Source: Cohnella baijiui (GTDB lineage Bacteria > Bacillota > Bacilli > Paenibacillales > Paenibacillaceae). From it: 53,487 nucleotides of DNA. The notes under the pieces were generated by a model. It was not told where the DNA came from, did not search any database, and saw only the letters and a program-made list of their open reading frames with translations. The stretch spans positions 1 to 53,487 of the forward strand of contig NZ_JAJFOW010000044.1 of the NCBI RefSeq assembly GCF_020731285.1, given 5' to 3'. Shown here piece after piece: positions 6,934-19,040 of the stretch (positions are counted from its first letter, which is position 1; each line of letters starts with the position of its first letter). Made by a program: the position numbers and the translations under genes.

Positions 6934-8286
6934 ATGGACAGGAAATCCAAACGTTGGTTAAGCGCGGGGACGGCCGTCGTTCTGGCCGCGACCTTGATGG
7001 CCGGCTGCGGCGGCAACGACAAGAACGGCGGGGCTGCTTCGCCGGCGGACAAAGGCCCGGGAGGAGGCGCCGCCGCGGACAAGCCGTTCGCCGGCAAGTC
7101 GATCAGCCTGGTGACGGCGAACCACCCGTGGGCGGACGCCATCAAGCCGCTCCTGCCCGAGTTCGAGGCGGCGACCGGCATGAAGGTGAACGTGGAGGGC
7201 TACTTCGAGGATCAGCTGACGCAAAAGCTGACGGTCCAGTTCACCGCCGGCTCCGAGACGCCGGACGTCTTCATGTACCGCCCGCTGCAGGAGGGCAAGC
7301 TGTTCTTCAAAAACGGCTGGCTGCAGCCGCTCGACGAATACGTGAACAAGGATGCCGACTATGACTTCGCCGATCTGTCCAAGTCCGCGGTCGGCACGGC
7401 GACGGTGGACGGCAAGCTCGCGGGCATCCCGATCATCACCGAGCAAGAGATCCTGTACTACCGCAAGGACCTGCTCGAAGCGGCGGGCATCGCCGTGCCG
7501 AAGACGATCGACGAGCTCGTCGCGGCCGCGCAGAAGCTCCACGATCCGGGCAAAGGCATGTACGGCTTCGTCGCCCGGGGGCAGCGCTCTCCGCTCGTTA
7601 CGCAGGTCTCCTCGTTCCTGTACTCCGAAGGCGGCGACTTCATGAACGGGGACCGGGCGACGATCAACACGCCCGAAGCGATCAAGGCGTTCACGACATA
7701 CGGCAAGCTGCTGAAGGACTACGGGCCTCCCGGCGTGCTGAACATGTCCTGGCCCCAGGCATTCGGCATCTTCGGCCAAGGCAAGGTCGCCTTCCTGACG
7801 GATGCGAACTCCCTGTACAAAAACGCGACGGACGCCGAGAAGTCCCAGGTGGCTGACAAGGTGGGCTTCGCACCGTTTCCGGCCGGAGCGGCCGGTTCCA
7901 AGCCGTATAACATTACCTCCTGGGGACTCGCGGTCAACGCCAAGTCGCGGGACAAGGAGGCGGCATGGGCGTTCATCCAATGGGCGACGAGCAAGGAGAT
8001 CGTGCTGAAGACGCAGGAGAAGGGCAACCCGGGCGCCCGCGCTTCCGTTTGGGACAATCCGCAGGGGACGACGGGCTTCCCGGCCGAGCTGGTCGAAGTC
8101 ATTAAGATGAGCGTCAAAGGCGGCGTCGACCATGACCGTCCGACCGTCATCAACGTCGGCGAAGCACGGGACGCCGTAGGCGAGATCGTTCAGAAGATCA
8201 TCACCGGCGAGGCGAACATCCAGCCCGTCGCGGACAAGGCGAACGAGGCGCTGCAGGGCGTCATCGATTTGGACAAAAACAAATAA
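6934..8286 (+). CDS. Sugar ABC transporter substrate-binding lipoprotein (family 1)
   Basis: The 450-residue protein has a lipoprotein signal peptide with lipobox LMAGC, so C25 would become the lipidated N-terminus. A Gly/Ala/Lys linker follows, then a family 1 binding-protein fold (about 45-440), like MalE/UgpB-type proteins. The ATG at 6934 has GGAGGG 5 nt upstream. It captures an oligosaccharide or related ligand outside the membrane and passes it to the permeases encoded at 8424-10119. A stable hairpin after the stop may protect this mRNA segment, so more binding protein than permease would be made. Confidence 0.9.
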   Translation: MDRKSKRWLSAGTAVVLAATLMAGCGGNDKNGGAASPADKGPGGGAAADKPFAGKSISLVTANHPWADAIKPLLPEFEAATGMKVNVEGYFEDQLTQKLTVQFTAGSETPDVFMYRPLQEGKLFFKNGWLQPLDEYVNKDADYDFADLSKSAVGTATVDGKLAGIPIITEQEILYYRKDLLEAAGIAVPKTIDELVAAAQKLHDPGKGMYGFVARGQRSPLVTQVSSFLYSEGGDFMNGDRATINTPEAIKAFTTYGKLLKDYGPPGVLNMSWPQAFGIFGQGKVAFLTDANSLYKNATDAEKSQVADKVGFAPFPAGAAGSKPYNITSWGLAVNAKSRDKEAAWAFIQWATSKEIVLKTQEKGNPGARASVWDNPQGTTGFPAELVEVIKMSVKGGVDHDRPTVINVGEARDAVGEIVQKIITGEANIQPVADKANEALQGVIDLDKNK

Positions 8287-8307
8287 GGCCGGGGAGCGGC
8301 CTGCGGT

Positions 8308-8336
8308 CGAAAGGGCCATTGCGGATGGCCCTTTCG
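8308..8336 (+). other. Intra-operon hairpin after the binding-protein gene
   Basis: The perfect 12-bp stem CGAAAGGGCCAT/ATGGCCCTTTCG has a 5-nt loop and no T run. It lies between the binding-protein and permease genes, where mRNA-stabilising or partial-termination hairpins are common in sugar ABC operons. Confidence 0.6.
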
Positions 8337-8423
8337 CTCGCCGACCGGGAAGAATCTGCCGGCCAATAGCTGCAAGCTTGCCATCGACAAAATCGTCTTG
8401 CCGGCTGGGGAAGGAGTTCTGCA

Positions 8424-9308
8424 ATGCCTTACAAATGGTTCGACCGGAACCTGAAATGGATCTACGTGCTGCCGGCCGTCGCCTTCGTGCTCATCATGAT
8501 GCTGTTCCCGATTTTGTACACGGTACGGATCAGCTTTTTCGAATGGAGCATGTCCGCCATCACGCCGCCGAAGTGGGTGGGCCTCGACAACTATCTTTCG
8601 CTTCTGCGAGACGAGCGGTTCTGGCGGGCGACCCGCTCGACGTTGTACTTTACCGTCGTGGCGCTCGTCATCGAGGTCGTGCTCGGCGTGGCGATCGCGG
8701 TGCTGCTCTCCCGCGAATTCCGCGGCAAAAATCTCGTCAAGACGGTGTTCCTGCTCCCGATGGTCGCCACCCCCGTCGCGATGGGCCTCGTCTGGCTGCT
8801 CATTTACGAGCCGACGATCGGCGCGGCCAACCTGCTGCTGGAGTCGATCGGTCTCAAGCCGCTCCTGTGGCTGGCTTCACCCGTGCAGGCCATCCCGTCG
8901 CTCATTGTCGTGGACGTCTGGCAGTGGACGCCGATGATCGCGCTCATCGTCATGGCCGGCCTCGCGACGATTCCCTCCGAGCCCTACGAGGCGGCGGACG
9001 TCGACGGCGCCGGCCGGTGGCGGAAGTTCACCGCAATCACTTTGCCGCTCCTGAAGCCTACGATTCTGGTGGCGGCGATGCTCCGGCTGATCGACGTGCT
9101 CAAAACCTTCGACATCATCTACGCGACGACGCAGGGCGGGCCGAATCTCGCGACGGAGACGCTGAACATCTACGGCTACGTGCTGGGCTTCCAGTACTTC
9201 AAGCTGGGCACTGCCTCGGCGCTGCTGGTTCTGTTTTTCGCCCTGGTCATGGGGCTGACCTTGCTGCTCGTGTGGCTGCGCAAGAGAGTGGAGGGACAGT
9301 ATGACTAG
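8424..9308 (+). CDS. Sugar ABC transporter permease, MalF/UgpA type
   Basis: The 294-residue integral membrane protein has six predicted membrane helices. The EAA loop, EAADVDGAGRWRKFTAITLP (about 192-211), is the site that contacts the ATPase. It forms a heterodimeric channel with the next gene product. The start at 8424 has GGAAGGAG upstream, and its end overlaps the next gene by 8 bp. No ATPase gene is in the operon, so a shared MsmX-like ATPase encoded elsewhere is likely. Confidence 0.92.
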   Translation: MPYKWFDRNLKWIYVLPAVAFVLIMMLFPILYTVRISFFEWSMSAITPPKWVGLDNYLSLLRDERFWRATRSTLYFTVVALVIEVVLGVAIAVLLSREFRGKNLVKTVFLLPMVATPVAMGLVWLLIYEPTIGAANLLLESIGLKPLLWLASPVQAIPSLIVVDVWQWTPMIALIVMAGLATIPSEPYEAADVDGAGRWRKFTAITLPLLKPTILVAAMLRLIDVLKTFDIIYATTQGGPNLATETLNIYGYVLGFQYFKLGTASALLVLFFALVMGLTLLLVWLRKRVEGQYD

Positions 9309-10119
9309 ACGCAAACGCACCGCCCGGCTGATCCTGGGCCTTCTGACGTTCCTCGTGCTGCTGGCCTTCGCGTTCCCGTTCGTTTGGATGCTGCTCGCTT
9401 CGTTCAAGACGCAGTCTCAGATCATGTCGACGGACCAGCTGCTGTCCTTCAAGCCGACGCTGGCGAATTATACGAGCGTCTTCGGCGAACATGACTTTCT
9501 CGGCTATATGATCAATAGCCTGATCGTCGGCGTCGGGTCGACGGCGTTCGCCCTGCTGCTCGGCCTTCCGGCGGCGTACGCAATCGCCAGATACCATCTG
9601 CACCGGCTCGGCCTCGTCATCCTGGTCGCGCGAATCATCCCGGGCATCACGTTTCTCATTCCGTGGTTCATCCTGTTCTCGCAGGTCAAGCTGGTCGATA
9701 CGTATACCGCGCTCATTCTGAGCCATATGCTGGTCGGACTCCCGTTCATCATCTGGATCATGATCTCGTTTTTCGAGGCGCTGCCCAAGGAAATCGAGGA
9801 GGCGGGACTGATCGACGGCTGCAATCGCCACCAGGTGTTCCTGCGCGTCATCCTGCCGATTTCGGGACCGGGAATGATTACGGCGTCGCTGCTCTCGTTC
9901 ATTTTCTCTTGGAACAACTTCATGTTCTCGATCATCCTCTCGGGCGAGAAGACGAAGCCGCTGCCCGTCGCCGTGTTCAACTTCATGTCCTACGCGGAGA
10001 TCAACTGGGGCGCGCTCATGGCGGCGGCCTGCATCATCACGCTGCCGGTCCTGATCATCGCCCTGCTCGCACAGCGATACGTCGTAAACGGCTTGGCGGC
10101 GGGAGCGGTCAAGGGGTAA
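9301..10119 (+). CDS. Sugar ABC transporter permease, MalG/UgpE type
   Basis: The 272-residue protein has six predicted membrane segments and the EAA motif EEAGLIDGCNRHQVFLRVI (about 162-180). The C-terminal NGLAAGAVKG is typical of the MalG group. Its start overlaps the end of the partner permease gene. The kinase gene follows 54 bp later, so importer and regulator are probably one transcription unit. Confidence 0.92.
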   Translation: MTRRKRTARLILGLLTFLVLLAFAFPFVWMLLASFKTQSQIMSTDQLLSFKPTLANYTSVFGEHDFLGYMINSLIVGVGSTAFALLLGLPAAYAIARYHLHRLGLVILVARIIPGITFLIPWFILFSQVKLVDTYTALILSHMLVGLPFIIWIMISFFEALPKEIEEAGLIDGCNRHQVFLRVILPISGPGMITASLLSFIFSWNNFMFSIILSGEKTKPLPVAVFNFMSYAEINWGALMAAACIITLPVLIIALLAQRYVVNGLAAGAVKG

Positions 10120-10173
10120 ACTAGAGTCTCCGCGCCGCGAATACGCGGGCGGCATGCGGGAGGGGCGGGCCAG

Positions 10174-11964
10174 ATGAGATACCGGCTGAACATATTCAAC
10201 AAGATTCTGATCCTGGTCATGCTCCTGCTGGTGCCGATCCTGGTGCTCTACAGCTTTTCCAACCGAACGGCGAACGAGGTCGTCCGGGAAGAGATTCAGT
10301 CTTCCAACCTGAACCGCCTCTCGTTTTTTCTCTATCAGATGGATTCGTCCATCGGCAATCTGTCGATGTTTCCCGTCATCCTGAGCCTGGACCCCCACAT
10401 CCGAGAATTCGTCCAGCATCAGGGCGATTCCCCTGCGGAGGCGCTCAAGGCGGAGTCGCGCATCGCGGAGAAGCTTGGACTGCAGAGCGTTTCCAGCAGT
10501 TGGTCGAACGATCTGACCTTGTTTCTGCCGGAGGGGCGCCAAATCATCTCGACGAATATCTATCTCCAAGGCTCGGCACAGCCGGAGTTGTGGGAGGCGC
10601 CGATCCATGCGTCCTGGGATTACGAGATCGATGCGTCGCGCGGCGAGGCGGCGGGCTCCTTCGTCCGGGAGATCGGCGAGCCGGCCAAGGTGCGCGGCTA
10701 CGCGCAGGCCGGCGCCGTTTATCAGGTGCGGTTCCCCGTGCAGAACATCAGCGACCTCCTCGACGTGTCCAAGAAGGACAAGGAGAGCGATCCGTTTCTG
10801 TACCACCCCGGCCACGAGCCCATCTTGAACAGCACGTCGGAGGTAAGCACGGTGTCGGTCATCGCGGACGCTCTGCGTCGCGGCGAGCTGGGGGATTCGG
10901 GACAGCGGCGGCTCGCGGTCGCAGGTCAGCAGGTGCTGGTGAGCTACGTCAAGTCCCGCCAGCTCGGCTGGTACCTCGTCGACTACGTGCCCGAACAGCG
11001 GATTCTGTCTCCGATCGAGAAAAGCCGCAATCTGTTTTACGCCGCGATCGGGCTGCTCCTGGGCATGAGCGTGCTGGCGTCCTCGCTGCTTTACCGTAAC
11101 GTGCAAATTCCGATCAAAAACATGATTCGGGGCGTGCAGCGGATGAAGCGGGGCGATCTGTCCGCACGCATCGACTATCGCTCCAAAAACGAATTCGCCT
11201 TTCTGATCCAGCGGTTCAACGAGATGGCCGAGCGAATCCAGCAGCTGGTCGAGGTCGTCTACGCCGAGAAGATCAGCTCGCGCGAAGCGACGCTGAAGCA
11301 GCTGCAGTCCCAAATCAATCCGCACTTCCTGTACAACTCTCTGTTCTTCATGATCAATTCCGCCAAGATCGAGGATCACGAGGCGGTCGTTGCGATGGGG
11401 GAAAATCTGGCGGCCTATTACCGCTATACGACGCGGGTCGAGAATCAGAGCGTTCCGCTGCGGGAAGAGCTGGAGCTGGTCGAAAACTATTTGACGATCC
11501 AAAACATGCGGATGCAGCGACTCGAATACGAGATCGCCGTGCCGGAGTCGATGCTGGACGAGCCGATCCCCCGCCTGATTCTCCAGCCGATCGTGGAAAA
11601 CGCGATCATCCACGGCATCGAATGCCGGCTGGGGGGAGGACGCATCTCGATCCGGGGCGAGCAGGACGAACGTTGGAACCGCCTCGTCGTCGAGGACGAC
11701 GGGGTCGGCATGAGCGAGGAGGAGCTGGGGGAGCTGCGCGCCAAGCTGCGGGAGCCGATGTCGGAGGAGATTGGCTGCGGCGTATGGAACGTGCATCATC
11801 GCCTGATCTACCAGTTCGGGGAAACGTCCGGGCTGATTTTCGAGCGGGCGCCGGACGGCGGTCTGCGGGTGACGCTGAGCTGGGTTCGCGGATCGGGGGC
11901 GCTCGGCCCCGATCCGGAGGAAGGAGGGGGAGCGCCGCATGGTCCAGCTTTTGATCGTGGATGA
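10174..11964 (+). CDS. Sensor histidine kinase, YesM type
   Basis: The 596-residue membrane kinase has TM1 at about 11-29, an extracytoplasmic sensor region (about 30-285), TM2 at about 287-308 and HAMP at about 309-361. The His_kinase box SQINPHFLYN has H384 as phosphoacceptor. The ATPase domain carries LQPIVENAIIHG and DDGVGM. It probably senses the sugar, or the loaded binding protein, and phosphorylates the AraC-type regulator whose gene overlaps its end by 26 bp. Finding the kinase and regulator downstream of the importer genes, in the same operon, implies positive feedback. Confidence 0.93.
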   Translation: MRYRLNIFNKILILVMLLLVPILVLYSFSNRTANEVVREEIQSSNLNRLSFFLYQMDSSIGNLSMFPVILSLDPHIREFVQHQGDSPAEALKAESRIAEKLGLQSVSSSWSNDLTLFLPEGRQIISTNIYLQGSAQPELWEAPIHASWDYEIDASRGEAAGSFVREIGEPAKVRGYAQAGAVYQVRFPVQNISDLLDVSKKDKESDPFLYHPGHEPILNSTSEVSTVSVIADALRRGELGDSGQRRLAVAGQQVLVSYVKSRQLGWYLVDYVPEQRILSPIEKSRNLFYAAIGLLLGMSVLASSLLYRNVQIPIKNMIRGVQRMKRGDLSARIDYRSKNEFAFLIQRFNEMAERIQQLVEVVYAEKISSREATLKQLQSQINPHFLYNSLFFMINSAKIEDHEAVVAMGENLAAYYRYTTRVENQSVPLREELELVENYLTIQNMRMQRLEYEIAVPESMLDEPIPRLILQPIVENAIIHGIECRLGGGRISIRGEQDERWNRLVVEDDGVGMSEEELGELRAKLREPMSEEIGCGVWNVHHRLIYQFGETSGLIFERAPDGGLRVTLSWVRGSGALGPDPEEGGGAPHGPAFDRG

Positions 11965-13555
11965 CGAGATCCATGTCGTCGAAGGGCTTCTCGGCGCCAT
12001 CGACTGGCGATCGCTCGGCATTGAGCAGGTTTATCGGGCTCATGCCGGCCCGGAAGCGATCGCCCTGCTCGAGCAGTGCTCGATCGACATCGTCCTGACC
12101 GATATCCGGATGCCCGGCATGAGTGGCCTGCAGCTCGTTGCGGAGGTTCGTCGCCGCTGGCCGCGGACCAAGTGCATTCTGCTTTCGGGTCACTCGGAGT
12201 TCCGGTACGCTCGCGAAGCGATCCTGTACCAGACCGAGGATTATCTGCTGAAGCCGGTCCGGGACAAGGACCTGACCGCCGCCGTCCGGCGCGCAGCGGA
12301 CAAGCTCCGGGAGGAATGGGAGGAGGTCGTCTCCCGACAACGGCTCTCCTACACGCTGAAGGAGCATTTGCCGCTTCTGCGAGCGAATCTGCTGAACGAC
12401 CTGCTTCAAGGCCGGCAGCGTACGACGTGGGCGCTTCGCGAAAAGATGGGGATGCTTGGCTTCGACGGGGAGATCGGGGACGCCTTCGAGCTGATGATGA
12501 TCCGCCTCGACGACTTTCCGAATGACGATGCCAACAGCCGGGCGCTGATGGAGTATGCCGTCGGCAATATGGTCGAGGAGCTGTTCGGCGAGCGGTACCG
12601 CGTTTGGCACACCCGGGATGCGCTGGATTATCTCGTTTTTGTCATGCTGGATCAGCCGGGCGAAGCGCCGCCTTTCGAACCGGCCTGGTTCGAGCGGACC
12701 GCCGCCTCGCTGCAATCGGCGGTTCACGCCTATCTCAAGGGGAGCGTCTCGGTTCTCGTGGGCGGACGCGGACGATTCCCCGAGGAGCTGCGCGAGCGGT
12801 ACGACCGCGCGGTCTCCTCGTTTCGCCGGCGGATCGGCAGCGTCGAAGAGCTGTTCGCCCGTTTGGACGAGCCGCCCGAGGCGGACGCGGCCGTCCAGAC
12901 GCTGCACAGCCTGTACGAGCCGCCGACGCTGACCCATCTCCTCGAGGCCGCCCGCTGGGAGAGTCTCGAGGAGAAGCTCGAAGCCGTCTTCGAAGAGATG
13001 GAACGGCGGTTCGCGGATTCCCCGGAGCATCTGCAGGAGGTTTATTATGCGCTTGCAGCCGCATTCGCCTATATCGCGCACAAGAACGGCCGGCCGCTGC
13101 GGCTCCTGATCGGCGAAGAATACGAACGAATGTCGAAGGGTCTGCCCCTTCGCACCGTGAAGGATATGCGGAATTGGGCTTTCCGCTGCCTGAAAGGCAT
13201 CCGCGAGGACATGGACCGGGAGACGAAGGATTCGCGGACGGCACTGATCGACGAGATCCGGGCCTTCGTCGAGCAGCGCCTTTTTCAGGACGTGTCACTC
13301 CAATCCATTTCCGAACACGTGTATCTGCATCCGGTCTACGTCTCCAAGATTTACAAGCTGGTGACCGGAGAGAACCTCAGCGACTACATCCAGAACGCAC
13401 GGATGGACAAGGCGCAATTCCTTCTCCGCAGCGGCTCGGACAAGGTCTACGAGATCGCATCCAAGCTAGGCTACCTGCGACCGCATTCGTTCAATCACGC
13501 GTTCAAGCGCAAGTTCGGCATGACGCCGCAGGAGTATAGAGATAGGCATACGTAG
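11939..13555 (+). CDS. Response regulator with AraC DNA-binding domain, YesN type
   Basis: The 538-residue protein starts with a receiver domain (LLIVDDE; phosphorylated D55 in LTDIRMPG; lysine in LLKPVRDKDL). A long middle region of unknown structure (about 130-430) follows. The C-terminal AraC double helix-turn-helix is at about 435-535 (YVSKIYKLVTGENL, IASKLGYLRPHSFNHAFKRKFGMTP). ATG 11939 overlaps the kinase gene and is preceded by GGAAGGAGGGGGAG. It probably activates the 6934 promoter. Confidence 0.94.
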   Translation: MVQLLIVDDEIHVVEGLLGAIDWRSLGIEQVYRAHAGPEAIALLEQCSIDIVLTDIRMPGMSGLQLVAEVRRRWPRTKCILLSGHSEFRYAREAILYQTEDYLLKPVRDKDLTAAVRRAADKLREEWEEVVSRQRLSYTLKEHLPLLRANLLNDLLQGRQRTTWALREKMGMLGFDGEIGDAFELMMIRLDDFPNDDANSRALMEYAVGNMVEELFGERYRVWHTRDALDYLVFVMLDQPGEAPPFEPAWFERTAASLQSAVHAYLKGSVSVLVGGRGRFPEELRERYDRAVSSFRRRIGSVEELFARLDEPPEADAAVQTLHSLYEPPTLTHLLEAARWESLEEKLEAVFEEMERRFADSPEHLQEVYYALAAAFAYIAHKNGRPLRLLIGEEYERMSKGLPLRTVKDMRNWAFRCLKGIREDMDRETKDSRTALIDEIRAFVEQRLFQDVSLQSISEHVYLHPVYVSKIYKLVTGENLSDYIQNARMDKAQFLLRSGSDKVYEIASKLGYLRPHSFNHAFKRKFGMTPQEYRDRHT

Positions 13556-13571
13556 GGAGACGTTTTTCGAG

Positions 13572-13605
13572 GCGGCCCCCATCCGACGATCCGGATGCGG
13601 GCCGC
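13572..13605 (+). terminator. Terminator of the importer/YesMN operon
   Basis: GCGGCCC-CATCCG pairs with CGGATG-GGGCCGC around ACGATC with one mismatch, followed by TTCTT. The rest of the gap to 13921 shows no convincing gene or repeat. A 71-codon frame at 13700-13915 lacks coding character. Confidence 0.65.
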
Positions 13606-13921
13606 TTCTTCGCGTTCGCGTCCGTTCCTGACGAATATACGTTGTCTGCCCGCCGCGAGTATAGTAGTTGATTAGTTCAAAACGAGATCGTCGGAACACA
13701 TGCCGGATCGATCCATGCCAAAATGGCGAAAGGTAAACGGCCCGAGCGCGGGATTTATGGATATCGAAACCAGGTTTCATACCCGTCAGGAATGGTTAAT
13801 GGTAGAATTAAATACTCCATTCACAACCCTGCATCCCAGATTCGGCAGCAGCGGTATGGATTCGCTCTCCGGGAGCGGTTCCGTTCATCGGGTTGATTCT
13901 GATAAAGCGAGGTAGGGACCT

Positions 13922-14260
13922 ATGGAGGTACAATGCTTGCGGGTCAAAATAAAGCCGGGCATGACGGACGAATTCATCGCGTTCGTGAAGGAATTGCAGG
14001 CGAATCAAATACATAGGGTTTACGAGACGATGGGCCGAGAAAACGTCGTCGTCGAGACGATTTTTCTGGAGCGGGGAGAAGAGGCGGACCACATTTTGTT
14101 CTATACGAGAGGCGCGCCCCGGGGCGAAGAGGACGGAGAGGGTCCCGACTCGCAGATGTTCGTGGATCCCGCGTCCGCCGACGTCATTCGCAAGACTTGG
14201 GACTCGGTCCAAGCCCTGGAGGTGCTGTTCGACCTCGAGCGCATGCCGCTGGACGCATGA
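13922..14260 (+). CDS. Small cytoplasmic protein, DUF6176-like
   Basis: The 112-residue protein has no signal peptide or membrane segment. Its beginning (VQCLRVKIKPGMTDEFIAFV) resembles DUF6176-type small proteins with a ferredoxin-like alpha/beta pattern. Its function is unknown. ATG 13922 has GAGG/TAGGG a few bases upstream. It stands alone between two terminators, so it is probably monocistronic. The family name is recalled from pattern similarity, not searched. Confidence 0.65.
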   Translation: MEVQCLRVKIKPGMTDEFIAFVKELQANQIHRVYETMGRENVVVETIFLERGEEADHILFYTRGAPRGEEDGEGPDSQMFVDPASADVIRKTWDSVQALEVLFDLERMPLDA

Positions 14261-14302
14261 GCGGCGCCGGGGCGGACTCGGCGTCCGTCGTCCAGCAAAA
14301 AT

Positions 14303-14332
14303 AAGCCGGTGCAGCGCACCGGCTTTGTGTTG
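14303..14332 (+). terminator. Terminator of the small DUF6176-like gene
   Basis: AAGCCGGTGC/GCACCGGCTT form a 10-bp stem with the 3-nt loop AGC, followed by TGTGTTGTT. Confidence 0.8.
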
Positions 14333-14465
14333 TTCGCAGGGGAGATTGCAGGTTTACGTAGATTCGGAGTTGTAGGATAATGAAAAATGACATTGAATTA
14401 AATAGGGGCGTGTCGCCTCTCGGCTCGAAACGTTGGAGGTTATGTCCATCTAGCTATCAGGTCGA

Positions 14466-15164
14466 CTAAGCCCGCCCGATAGGATGGTAGAACATAAGTT
14501 CAAACCAATCTTCGTGCTCCTCTGTCGGACCGAAGTCGTCGGGGCGCTCCGCGTCCATCATGACCGCGATCCTGGCGGTCGGGTAACGCTGCAGCGCGTT
14601 TTCGACGAACCTCAGCGGAGAATCTCCGTCGGGCTGCGCCTTGTGCACCAGAAAAATCGTCGGGATCCGGATCGACCGGTTCGTGCGGCTCATGGATTTG
14701 CGTTTGCCGGCTTCGCTTAGGATCGGCGGGAGCCGCGGATCCGAGTCGATCAGGCCCAGGTCCTGAAGCAGCCGCGAGGCGCCCTTCAGCGTATAGGTCT
14801 GGCTGAACTCCCGTTCGATCAGCGTCGCCACCAGTTTCAGCGTCCACTTGGGACTACCCGGAAGCGCCAGGTCTGCCGGCAGATTCGTCGTGATCAGGTG
14901 GATCAGCCGCCTCTCTTGCTCGGCCGTCAGCTTGCGGGGGGCGCCGGGCGACGCGCCGACGGACAAACCCCCGACGCCGGCTTGGTCGTAGGCGCGTATG
15001 TAGTTGTAGATCGTTTTGACGCTCAGTTGGGAGATCCGCTCGATATCTCTGACAGCGTACCCGGATTTATATAAGTATACGACTTGGTACCTTTGGAACA
15101 GGCGCTTGTCGGACGTGCTTTTCATGGCTTGCACAAGAAGCTCGATGTCTTCTGGACTCGGCAT
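14466..15164 (-). CDS. IS630-transposase-derived helix-turn-helix protein with a shortened DDE region
   Basis: The 232-residue protein begins with an IS630-type DNA-binding region: a helix-turn-helix (YAVRDIERISQLSVKTIYNY), the linker GAPRKLTAEQERRLIHLI, and a second winged-helix part (WTLKLVATLIEREF) up to about residue 145. The rest is only about 85 residues long. It recalls the end of a DDE domain (ARIAVMMDAERP against the usual IVMILDNARIHH; FELMFYHPIG against LELVFLPPYSP), but the catalytic acidic residues and middle part are missing. It cannot be an active transposase. ATG 15164 has GGAGGG 10 nt upstream; ATG 15206 is the alternative. The frame is intact and it is divergent from the hybrid kinase, which suggests a retained DNA-binding role rather than fresh decay. 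Confidence 0.7.
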   Translation of the reverse strand: MPSPEDIELLVQAMKSTSDKRLFQRYQVVYLYKSGYAVRDIERISQLSVKTIYNYIRAYDQAGVGGLSVGASPGAPRKLTAEQERRLIHLITTNLPADLALPGSPKWTLKLVATLIEREFSQTYTLKGASRLLQDLGLIDSDPRLPPILSEAGKRKSMSRTNRSIRIPTIFLVHKAQPDGDSPLRFVENALQRYPTARIAVMMDAERPDDFGPTEEHEDWFELMFYHPIGRA

Positions 15165-15372
15165 CTGGACGATACCCTCCTTCCGCTCGGTCTTTAGTTG
15201 CGGCAAGCATTCTCCATTACCCTCAAAGGCCGCAGGTTGAAGCGATGCCGGAACCGTCGGCGTGGCGACAGAAGCAGCTTTATTTTACCACAAAAAAGTC
15301 ATCCATCGACTACATTCGGCCCGTAGGGCGGGATGGGGCGGCTATCCGTTCACGGGAAGGGAGATCAGGGAT

Positions 15373-19026
<3,654 letters not shown>

Positions 19027-19040
19027 GGAGGCGGGCGACG

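Noticed and set aside
9247..12021. Long minus-strand open frame (about 920 codons) opposite the permease and kinase genes
   Set aside because: It mirrors the codon structure of GC-rich plus-strand genes with clear families; its translation is Arg/His/Asp-rich and shows no domain.
13700..13915. 71-codon frame before the DUF6176-like gene
   Set aside because: No clear ribosome binding site and no family resemblance; likely chance.
14466..15164. Active IS630 element
   Set aside because: Catalytic DDE residues are absent and no terminal inverted repeats were seen around it.
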